Origin: Planctomycetota bacterium
Lineage (GTDB): Bacteria > Planctomycetota > UBA1135 > GCA-002686595
Reading direction: 5' to 3'
DNA length: 64,000 nt
NCBI GenBank assembly: GCA_029259605.1
Contig: JAJDEV010000135.1
Location: 1 to 64,000 of the forward strand
Shown: piece by piece, positions 27,318 to 34,207 of the stretch
Layout of the letters: every line of letters begins with the position of its first letter
Position numbering within the stretch: the stretch's first letter is position 1
Program-made: the position numbers and the translations under genes
The notes under the pieces: generated by a model
What the model was told of the DNA's origin: nothing
The model's input: only the letters and a program-made list of their open reading frames with translations
Databases searched by the model: none

Positions 27318-28763
27318 TCAGCGGCGCACGAAGCGCCACGTCGCGCGCCCGTCCACCACCTGCTCCTCGTGCTCGAACTCGGGTCCGAACGAGTCCGGTG
27401 CGGGCGCGGGTTCCTTACCGTCGACGATGAAGCGCAGGTAGTCGGCGTACGCGTCGATGCCGTGGCGCTCGAGCAGGTCGAAGAAGCGCGCCTCCGGGAT
27501 CGCGCCACCGCTCGCCACGCCGGCGTCGAGGAACGCGCGCACGACGACGTCGACCGATTCGCGGCCGGCGGCGGTTTGGGCGAGGTCCCAGCGCAGCGCG
27601 AGCAGGGGGCCGCGGTTGTAGTTCAGCCGCTCGTGACGGTTCGTGTAGCGCCGTTCCTCGATCGCGAGCGCCACCTCGTCGAGCGTGGCGGCGCGCATCG
27701 GGTTGCGAGCGAGTTCGCGCAGGTCCGCGTTGAACGCGTCGACGAAGTCGTCGAGCGTTAAGAGCCCCGCCTCGAGCAGCGCCTTGCGCGCGAGGTACTC
27801 GGTGAAGCCCTCGACGAACCAATCGAGGCGGTACTCGTCGACGCTCGCGCCGCGCCACTCCTCGATCGTGGCCTTGCGCGGCAGCCAGTTGTGCAGCGTC
27901 TCGTGCGCGACGAGCAGCAGCACGTCGCGCGGAGTGGCGTCGGGACTCACCAGGCACACGAACGCGTTGTCGATCGCGACGCCCGCGCGCACGTCGCCGC
28001 GGCCGGTGACGCTGACGACGAAGTGGGGGAGCACGCCGCCGCTCCCGAACGAGCGCGTGAGGAGCCGGATCGAGCGCTCGACGTCGTCCGCCACCGCCGC
28101 GACGTCGGCGAACGGCCCGCGCACATGGATCGCGACCGGCGCGCCGTCGAGGACCAGGTCGCGCGTGAGGTAGTCGCCGCCCGCCACGAGCGGCTCGAAC
28201 GCGTCGACGCTGGCGCGCGCTTCGAACGGCCCCGCTCCGGCGCCGAGGTTGCTGAACGCGGACCAGCCCTCCGGAACGCCGTCGAAGGCGAGCGAGAAGC
28301 GTTGCTCGCCGCCGCGCTCCGGCAGCGTGACGATCCACTGTCGACCGAAGAAGTGAAAGTGCGCGGGCCCGACCGACGGCCGGTACGCGCTGCCCGGCTC
28401 CGCGGCGGGGTCCCAGTCGACCGTGTAGCGCAGCACGACCTTCGCGCCCGACGCGTGCACCAGGTCGCGGACGCGTTCGTCGCCCGCGACCGGCGCGAGC
28501 TCGGCGCCCTCGGCGCGCAGCTCGGTCGCGACGCGATGCATGCCGAGAACTCCGTAGCGCCCGCGAGGAAGCGCGATGCGCGTGACGCCGTCGGCGTCGC
28601 CCGCGAAGCCCATCTCGACCTCGAGCGTCGTTCGATCCGCGCGCGGAACGGGCCGAATCGAGTAGCGCACGTCGGCGGGCGGTGCGGTGGCGGGGAGGGA
28701 CGCGCAGGCTTGGGTGAGGAGCGCGAGCGCGAGGAGCGTCGGCAGGAGGTCGTTGCTCGTCAT
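27318..28763 (-). CDS. M61-like metallopeptidase, lipoprotein
   Basis: A 481-residue protein. The start at 28763 gives a lipoprotein-type signal (LLPTLLALALLTQACAS, lipobox-like LTQAC). The N-terminal half is a beta domain; the catalytic domain has LLVAHETLHNWLPRK (HExxH zinc site) and DWFVEGFTEYLARKALLE (third ligand Glu), as in glycyl aminopeptidases of family M61. LNYNRGPLLALRWDL follows, as expected. No C-terminal PDZ domain is seen, unlike many M61 members. Probably anchored to a membrane and acting in the periplasm. Confidence 0.82.
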   Translation of the reverse strand: MTSNDLLPTLLALALLTQACASLPATAPPADVRYSIRPVPRADRTTLEVEMGFAGDADGVTRIALPRGRYGVLGMHRVATELRAEGAELAPVAGDERVRDLVHASGAKVVLRYTVDWDPAAEPGSAYRPSVGPAHFHFFGRQWIVTLPERGGEQRFSLAFDGVPEGWSAFSNLGAGAGPFEARASVDAFEPLVAGGDYLTRDLVLDGAPVAIHVRGPFADVAAVADDVERSIRLLTRSFGSGGVLPHFVVSVTGRGDVRAGVAIDNAFVCLVSPDATPRDVLLLVAHETLHNWLPRKATIEEWRGASVDEYRLDWFVEGFTEYLARKALLEAGLLTLDDFVDAFNADLRELARNPMRAATLDEVALAIEERRYTNRHERLNYNRGPLLALRWDLAQTAAGRESVDVVVRAFLDAGVASGGAIPEARFFDLLERHGIDAYADYLRFIVDGKEPAPAPDSFGPEFEHEEQVVDGRATWRFVRR

Positions 28764-28898
28764 ATCACGTTGGGGAGGGTGTTCGAGGTCGTCGGGCCGG
28801 GCCATTCCTGAGCGCCAAGCGCGTCGCAGCCGTGCTTCGCGCGCACGGACACAGCGTCTTGTCGACGATCGGAGCGCTGCGTGCCATGCTCTCGGTCG

Positions 28899-30788
28899 AT
28901 GTCAGCCGCTCCAAAGAAGTTACGGGGGCGGCGCTTGGTTGTCAGCGCGTTGACCGCGCTCGGCATCGTCTACGGCGACATCGGAACGAGTCCGCTGTAC
29001 GCGTTCCGCGAGTGCTTCCTGGCGGGCGAGGGGGTTCCCGTCACGCCCGAGAACGTGCTCGGCGTCCTGTCGATGATCTTCTGGGCGCTGATTTGCGTCG
29101 TGTCGGTGAAGTACCTCGGCTATGTGATGCGCGCGGACAACAAGGGGGAGGGGGGCATCCTCGCGCTGATGACGCTGGTCCTGTCGTCGGTGGCGCGCTC
29201 GAGCCGGATGCGACCCACGCTCGTCGCGATCGGGCTCTTCGGCGCGTGCCTGCTGTACGGCGACGGGATGATCACGCCGGCGATTTCGGTGTTGAGCGCG
29301 GTCGAGGGGATCGAGGTCGTGACACCCGCGCTCGCGCATTGGGTCCTGCCGATCTCGGTCGCGATCCTGTGCATCCTGTTCGCGTTCCAGCACCGCGGCA
29401 CGCGCGCGGTGGGGAGGATCTTCGGGCCGGTCACGCTCGTTTGGTTCGTCTGCATCGCCGCGATGGGGATCCCGTGGATCGTGCGCGTGCCCGAGGTGCT
29501 CGCCGCGCTCTCGCCGGGGCCGGCCGTGACCTTCTTCGTGCAGCACGGCGACCGCGCGCTGCTCGTGCTCGGCGGCGTGTTCCTGGTCGTGACCGGAGGC
29601 GAGGCGCTCTACGCCGACATGGGGCACTTCGGGCGGCGCCCGATTCGTCTCGGCTGGTTCGCGCTCGTGCTGCCCGCGCTCGTTGTCCACTACTTCGGGC
29701 AGGGAGCGCTGCTCATCGAGCGCCCCGACGCCGTCACGAACCCGTTCTATCGGCTGGCGCCGAGCTGGGCGCTCGTGCCGCTGGTGCTCCTCGCGACGCT
29801 CGCGACCGTGATCGCTTCGCAGGCGGTGATCACCGGCGCCTTTTCGCTCACGCGTCAGGCGGTGCAGCTCGGGTTCCTGCCGCGCGTCGAGATCCGGCAC
29901 ACGTCGAAGTCGCACGCCGGGCAGATCTACGTCCCGATCGTGAACTGGATCTTGCTGCTGGCGACGGTCGGCCTGGTGCTCGGATTCCGATCATCGGAGG
30001 CCTTGGCCGGCGCGTACGGAGTCGCGGTCGTCACGACCATGGTCATCACGACGGTGCTCGGCTTCGTGTGCTCGCGCCTGGTCTGGAAGTGGAAGCTCCT
30101 CCCGGCGGTCGCCGCGTCGCTCGCCTTCCTCACGATCGACCTCGGCTTCCTCTCGGCCAACATCGTCAAGATCCCGGAGGGCGGTTGGTTCCCGCTGCTG
30201 ATCGCGGGCATCACGTACTTCGTCATGGCGACGTGGCGCACGGGGCACCGCAACCTCCGGCGCCGGCTCGACGAGCGCAGCATCGACTTCTCCGCGTTCG
30301 TGAAGGACCTGAAGGGACAGGACGTGCCGCGCGTGTCGGGGCTCGCGGTCTTTCTCGACGGAGACCCGATGGGTGTGCCGCACGCGCTGCTCCACAACCT
30401 CAAACACAACAAGGTCATCCACGAGCACGTCGTCATGCTGACGATGACCGTGAGCGAAGTCCCGAAGGTCGCGGCGAGCGACCGCATCGAGGTCGTGGAG
30501 GTCGAGCCGGGCTTCTTCCGGATGCTGGCCCACTTCGGGTTCCTGGAGGAGCCCAACGTCCCGGCGCTGCTGCGCAAGGCGCGCGACGAGGGTGTGCCGT
30601 ACGAAGGCGTGAACGAAACGACCTTCTTCCTCGGACGCGAAACGCTGGTCAAGGGCTCGCGTCACGCGATGAGCTGGTGGCGCGAAGCCGTCTTCGTATT
30701 CCTGTCCCGCAATCAGCGCACGGCCGACGAGTTCTTCGGCGTACCGGCCAACCGCGTCGTCGAACTTGGCGTACAGGTCCAGGTCTGA
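28899..30788 (+). CDS. kup: Kup-type potassium uptake transporter
   Basis: A 629-residue H+/K+ symporter of the inner membrane. It opens LVVSALTALGIVYGDIGTSPLYAFRE, the KUP family hallmark, then ADNKGEGGILALMTLV and YGDGMITPAISVLSAVEGI. Twelve hydrophobic segments end near residue 440, followed by a cytosolic tail (PRVSGLAVFLDGDPMGVPHA; HFGFLEEPNVPALL). Length matches E. coli Kup (622). The start at 28899 (MSAAPKK) is preferred, with 28881 possible. A SpoIIAA-like gene follows 66 bp downstream on the same strand. Confidence 0.96.
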   Translation: MSAAPKKLRGRRLVVSALTALGIVYGDIGTSPLYAFRECFLAGEGVPVTPENVLGVLSMIFWALICVVSVKYLGYVMRADNKGEGGILALMTLVLSSVARSSRMRPTLVAIGLFGACLLYGDGMITPAISVLSAVEGIEVVTPALAHWVLPISVAILCILFAFQHRGTRAVGRIFGPVTLVWFVCIAAMGIPWIVRVPEVLAALSPGPAVTFFVQHGDRALLVLGGVFLVVTGGEALYADMGHFGRRPIRLGWFALVLPALVVHYFGQGALLIERPDAVTNPFYRLAPSWALVPLVLLATLATVIASQAVITGAFSLTRQAVQLGFLPRVEIRHTSKSHAGQIYVPIVNWILLLATVGLVLGFRSSEALAGAYGVAVVTTMVITTVLGFVCSRLVWKWKLLPAVAASLAFLTIDLGFLSANIVKIPEGGWFPLLIAGITYFVMATWRTGHRNLRRRLDERSIDFSAFVKDLKGQDVPRVSGLAVFLDGDPMGVPHALLHNLKHNKVIHEHVVMLTMTVSEVPKVAASDRIEVVEVEPGFFRMLAHFGFLEEPNVPALLRKARDEGVPYEGVNETTFFLGRETLVKGSRHAMSWWREAVFVFLSRNQRTADEFFGVPANRVVELGVQVQV

Positions 30789-30854
30789 TGGAGCCGCGCA
30801 GCGCCATCCAGAATGCTCGCTCGCACCAAACCCCGGGCAACGAGGTCCCGAACC

Positions 30855-31235
30855 ATGAACAACGCCATCCAAATCGAAGCCTCCGGCAACGTCGTCGAGA
30901 TCCAGGTCACCGGCAAGCTGACCGCCGAGATGTACGACGAGCTCGTTCCCCTCGTTGACCGCCTCGTCAAGGAGAGCGGCAAGCTGCGCATGCTCTTCAC
31001 GATGCACGACTTCCACGGCTGGACCGCCGGGGCCCTCTGGGACGACATCAAGTTCGGCCTCGACCACTTCCGCGACATCTCCCGCCTCGCCATCGTCGGC
31101 GAGACGAAGTGGCAAAAGGGCATGGCCGTCTTCTGCAAACCGTTCACCACCGCGAAGGTGAAGTACTTCGAGTCCACCGACCTCGAAGCCGCGCGCGCGT
31201 GGGTGAGGGAGCCGGCGAAGGAGTCGGCGAAGTAG
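30855..31235 (+). CDS. SpoIIAA/STAS-like protein
   Basis: A 126-residue soluble protein. The pattern VVEIQVTGKLTAEMYDELVP, LRMLFTMHDFHGWTAGALWD, ISRLAIVGETKWQKGM, YFESTDLEAARAWV matches the SpoIIAA-like (STAS fold) family of small bacterial proteins of unknown specific role. The start at 30855 (MNNAIQIEA) removes an Arg-rich extension that would begin at 30813. It is the last chromosomal gene before the island's left attachment site. Confidence 0.8.
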   Translation: MNNAIQIEASGNVVEIQVTGKLTAEMYDELVPLVDRLVKESGKLRMLFTMHDFHGWTAGALWDDIKFGLDHFRDISRLAIVGETKWQKGMAVFCKPFTTAKVKYFESTDLEAARAWVREPAKESAK

Positions 31236-31340
31236 GCGGGTAGGGGCCGACCCCGGCGCGGTCGAAGCGAGCTCGTCGGAAAGCACACACGCCGGCTCTC
31301 GTCGAGCAGCCGCCGCGCCTCGCGAACCAACGCTCTCGGC

Positions 31341-31396
31341 TGGTGCGGGAGAGGGGAATCGAACCCCTACGCCTTGCGGCACAGGAACCTAAATCC
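31341..31396 (-). repeat. attL: duplicated 3' end of tRNA-Leu
   Basis: These 56 bases match 61253-61308 with a single difference (A here, C in the complete tRNA, in the T-arm). They include the encoded CCA, acceptor strand, T-arm, variable arm and the anticodon-stem part up to CCTAAATCC, after which the sequences diverge. It marks the left end of the island inserted in the tRNA-Leu gene. By itself it is not a complete tRNA. Confidence 0.93.
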
Positions 31397-31432
31397 CAAA
31401 GGCCGTAACGTAGGTCTCTGGAGGAGAGGAGC

Positions 31433-32275
31433 TTACGACGTCGCCGCTCGACTGGTACCCCTTCTGGTACCCCGGCCTCTCGTCTCGTGTCGTTCCATGG
31501 CCTCGACCGCTGCTCGTCCGGCTCCGTCCGGAAGGTGACTCGCGTAGCGTTGGGTCGTCAGGATCGTCTTGTGCCCCGCGAGTTCTCGAATCGTCGGCAA
31601 CGGGACGCCGGACTGGGCGAGGCGAGAACAGAACGCGTGTCGGAGGTCGTGCATCCGCATCTCAGGAAACCCCGCGCGTCGAGCGGCGGTCTTGAAGCGC
31701 TTCGACACTCCACCGGGATTGCGGCCTGACCACTCCGGCCAGACGAGATTCGGGCCGTTCATCGGCACGGGAGCGCGGTCCTTCAAGAGGCGGCGAAACG
31801 CGACCAGCGTTCGCTTCGTCAGGTCGACGGTCCTCGGGCGCTTCCCTTTCGATTCGTGGACGACGAGCACCCTTCGGTTGAGGTCGACGTCTTGCCACTT
31901 CAGACGCAGTGCTTCACCTCGTCTGAGCCCCGTATCCGCGAGGATTCTCACAAACGCCCCGAATCTCCAGTCACCGGCGTTCGCGACGAGCAAGTCGACA
32001 TCCGCGTTGGAGACGTACGGAACGGACTTCTCGGGTTCGCGAGCCCGCACCACGTTGCGAACGGGGTTCGCGCGCGCCCATCCCCTTGCCACCGCGAACC
32101 GGAAGGCGCTCGAGAGGATCGCTGCGTAGCGATTCGCAGTTGCCACCGACAGCTTTCGCTTCACGCGAAGCTCAGTGAGGAAGTCCTCGATCATCGCGGG
32201 CGTGATGTCGATGGGCCTTGCGACCACGCGGCGGATCGCAATCGGGCGAACGCGCCGGCTGATCCTGCGTCCCAC
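31433..32275 (-). CDS. Island tyrosine integrase, short N-terminus
   Basis: A 280-residue phage-type integrase read toward attL, 36 bp from it. The core-binding domain (about 24-80: TPAMIEDFLTELRVKRKLS, ANRYAAILSSAFRFAVARGW) is followed by the catalytic domain. That has DTGLRRGEALRLKW (Arg I), KGKRPRTVDLT (Lys), MHDLRHAFCSRLAQ (HxxR) and ELAGHKTILTTQRYASH (His and nucleophile Tyr). All catalytic residues are present. Only about 23 basic residues precede the core-binding domain, so the usual arm-binding domain is missing or reduced. The GTG start is itself uncertain. The tail GTRRGTS is encoded by the 21-bp putative arm site. Confidence 0.88.
   Translation of the reverse strand: MGRRISRRVRPIAIRRVVARPIDITPAMIEDFLTELRVKRKLSVATANRYAAILSSAFRFAVARGWARANPVRNVVRAREPEKSVPYVSNADVDLLVANAGDWRFGAFVRILADTGLRRGEALRLKWQDVDLNRRVLVVHESKGKRPRTVDLTKRTLVAFRRLLKDRAPVPMNGPNLVWPEWSGRNPGGVSKRFKTAARRAGFPEMRMHDLRHAFCSRLAQSGVPLPTIRELAGHKTILTTQRYASHLPDGAGRAAVEAMERHETRGRGTRRGTSRAATS
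31453..31473. promoter_or_regulatory. Putative left arm-type integrase site (two 9-bp direct repeats)
   Basis: TGGTACCCC occurs twice with TTC between, giving a 12-bp period. The identical 21 bases in the same orientation occur at 61123-61143, just inside the other end of the island. Here they lie inside the integrase coding end, 57 bp from attL. Paired short direct repeats flanking both att sites are what arm-type sites of tyrosine integrases look like; the assignment is inference. Confidence 0.5.
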
Positions 32276-32705
32276 CCCCGAGGCACGTCGCCTGCTCGGG
32301 CTCGATCGCGCAGCGAGTCGTGAATCTGTCGAGCATGAGTTCTGGAAGCATCACTACGCGCAGAAGCTGACGGAGGCTGGATACTCAGTCGAAGTCGAAG
32401 CGCCGCGGAAGGGAGGGCGAGTAGACCTACTCGTTCAGACGGATAGGGGGCCGGTCGGTTTCGAAGTAGAGATGGGAAACTCGACCATCGCGCGAAACGT
32501 GAGCAACTGCCTACGCTCTCGCTTCGGCCTGGTCGTGGTCGTAACGACCAGCGACGCCTCCAGGAACCGGGTGGAACGCGAGCTCGCAAAGCACGAGCTC
32601 CTCATCCGCGGCCGCGTCGTCGTCGTGTTGAGAGACGGGTTCGCGGTGGGGGACGTACCCTGGGCTCCAGCCTCGGAAGGAGCGAGGAAGGACCGAACCA
32701 GTTGA
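32175..32705 (+). pseudogene. Fragment of a larger protein: PD-(D/E)XK-like C-terminal domain
   Basis: A 176-residue frame whose first third is antisense to the integrase 5' end and low in coding character. From about residue 50 (VEHEFWKHHYAQKLTEAGYS) it shows GGRVDLLVQTDRGPVGFEVEMG, a D...ExE arrangement of restriction-like nuclease folds. SNCLRSRFGLVVVVTTSDAS follows. As I recall, similar modules sit at the C-terminus of conjugation or HerA-type ATPases in mobile elements, and the ATPase part is absent here. It is probably a remnant, though a stand-alone small protein starting inside cannot be excluded. Confidence 0.45.
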
Positions 32706-32737
32706 GGGTTCAAATAGGCGCTCGGCCTTCCTTCTCC

Positions 32738-32998
32738 ATGAAAAGTGGTGACGGCTGGAAGCGTCCGGGGCGTGCAGAACTCGAGGAGACGGGCAAGAGC
32801 TGCGAATGGTGCACGTCACCCCTCGAGTACGCGGCCTTCGCGTTTGCTCTGCTCGAGGGAGTCATGGGAGGCACGGGCTTCGTCGGCCCGCCCGAGAAGG
32901 CCGAGTGGGCCCTGTTCTGTTCGAGGCAGTGTGTCGTGGAGTACCTCTCGAGCGGCATGGTGGAGACTGCAAACCGGTTTAGGCCAAGGATGCCGTGA
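32738..32998 (+). CDS. Small hypothetical protein with CxxC...CxxxC zinc-binding pattern
   Basis: 86 residues from the ATG at 32738 (an upstream TTG at 32702 is possible). CEWCTSPLEYAAFAF and ALFCSRQCVVEYL give four Cys in a treble-clef-like spacing. No family was recognised. It sits between the nuclease-like fragment and the lysine-rich DNA-binding gene, on the same strand. Confidence 0.45.
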   Translation: MKSGDGWKRPGRAELEETGKSCEWCTSPLEYAAFAFALLEGVMGGTGFVGPPEKAEWALFCSRQCVVEYLSSGMVETANRFRPRMP

Positions 32999-33089
32999 AG
33001 CGGTTTGGGTGATCCCACTGGAACGGCGCGCCGCGAACTTCTACCGTGCAGTGGCTCGTTCAACACCGCTCCCCAACGAGGCATCTGAA

Positions 33090-33581
33090 ATGCAAAGCGC
33101 AATCGACTCACGACTCAACGACCGGATTCAGGCCTTCGTCACCGACATCTCAGAGATCGTCCGCGAGGCCGCGGTCGATGCCGTACAAGAGGCCCTCACG
33201 GGCGAAACGGGGCCGCGGGCTGCGACTAGGGGCCGTCGCCCTGGCCGCAAGAAGAGAAAGGCCGTGAAGCGGGTCTCACGAAAGTCGAAGGGCAAGCGCG
33301 TGCGTCGCAGCGCCGCCGAACTCGAGGCTCTCTCGACCAAGTTCTTGGCTCACGTGAAGGCCAACCCCGGCCAGCGCCTGGAGGAGATTGGGGCCGCCCT
33401 TGGGATTCCGACATCCGAACTCAAACGACCCGTGGCTCTGCTGCTCGAAGCAAAGAAGGTGCGTACGACCGGTCAGCGTCGGGGAACGAAGTACTTTGCA
33501 GGATCGGCCAAGGCGAAGCCCACCCGAACGAAGCCCACTGCGAGGAAGAAGAAGAAGCGCAAGGCGACCAAGCGGGCGTGA
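33090..33581 (+). CDS. Lysine-rich DNA-binding protein with winged-helix-like core
   Basis: 163 residues. The N-terminal helix (RIQAFVTDISEIVREAAVDAVQEAL) is followed by a basic linker (RGRRPGRKKRKAVKRVSRKS). A compact domain comes next: FLAHVKANPGQRLEEIGAALG, SELKRPVALLLEAKKVRTTGQRRGTKYF. The last 25 residues are almost only Lys, Arg, Thr and Ala. The folded part is the winged-helix seen in small bacterial DNA-binding proteins of delta-proteobacteria and Planctomycetota, and the tails resemble histone H1. Likely binds DNA non-specifically or regulates the island; no target site is visible. Confidence 0.75.
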   Translation: MQSAIDSRLNDRIQAFVTDISEIVREAAVDAVQEALTGETGPRAATRGRRPGRKKRKAVKRVSRKSKGKRVRRSAAELEALSTKFLAHVKANPGQRLEEIGAALGIPTSELKRPVALLLEAKKVRTTGQRRGTKYFAGSAKAKPTRTKPTARKKKKRKATKRA

Positions 33582-33757
33582 TCGCGGCACCTGGGCGAAC
33601 GCCCATACAGGGCATTGAACTGCGAGGGAGCTGGGTGGCCGACTGGTATGAGTCGCTGGGGGGGGCGGGTGTTACGGCTCGAGGATTCTCTCCGGCAGCC
33701 CAATGACATCGAGCAGGCAGAGGCGCTCTACCGGGACCTGGTCCCTGGATGCGTAGC

Positions 33758-34135
33758 TCAGCCCCCCGTTGCGAACCGCATCGCCAGCTGCGCCAGGGTC
33801 GAAAGGCTGGCTCCGGCCACCTTGTCGCCCGCCCACGCGAGGAACTTCTTCCAACGAGACGGTTCGCCCACTGCCTCTACGAAGTTGTGACCGTCGTTCG
33901 TAAGCGACGAAACCAAGACGAGGTCCGGAACGCTATCGGCGGTACGGGAAGCGTAGTGCGGCTCGCCGAGAGCCTCGATCCACCCTGCCTCTACAAGGAG
34001 CTTCAGATGGTAGTTCACTGTGCGCTCATCGGCTTCCGTGATCTCCGCCAGCTGCTTGCCGTTAAGCGGCGACCTCCCGTCCGACTTCTCCACTTCGAGC
34101 AGGATGCCGCGGAGAAGTTCAAGGTTACGCTTCAT
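33758..34135 (-). CDS. DUF2513-family protein (phage/island associated)
   Basis: 125 residues with an excellent ribosome site (AAGGAG, 6 bases before ATG). It begins MKRNLELLRGILLEVEKSDG, the DUF2513 hallmark. A helix-turn-helix-like region (LAEITEADERTVNYHLKLLV, EAGWIEALG) and LVSSLTNDGHNFVEAV, then WKKFLAWAGDKV, follow. The family is common in prophages and islands and looks like a winged-helix DNA-binding protein, but its role is not established. It faces the same way as the upstream large ATPase gene, 72 bp apart. Confidence 0.85.
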   Translation of the reverse strand: MKRNLELLRGILLEVEKSDGRSPLNGKQLAEITEADERTVNYHLKLLVEAGWIEALGEPHYASRTADSVPDLVLVSSLTNDGHNFVEAVGEPSRWKKFLAWAGDKVAGASLSTLAQLAMRFATGG

Positions 34136-34207
34136 GAATTCTCCTTGTCCATGTTTGGCTTTTCACCATGCCCTAGGGGCGCGCCGCGCGCGCGGATACC
34201 CTAAAGG

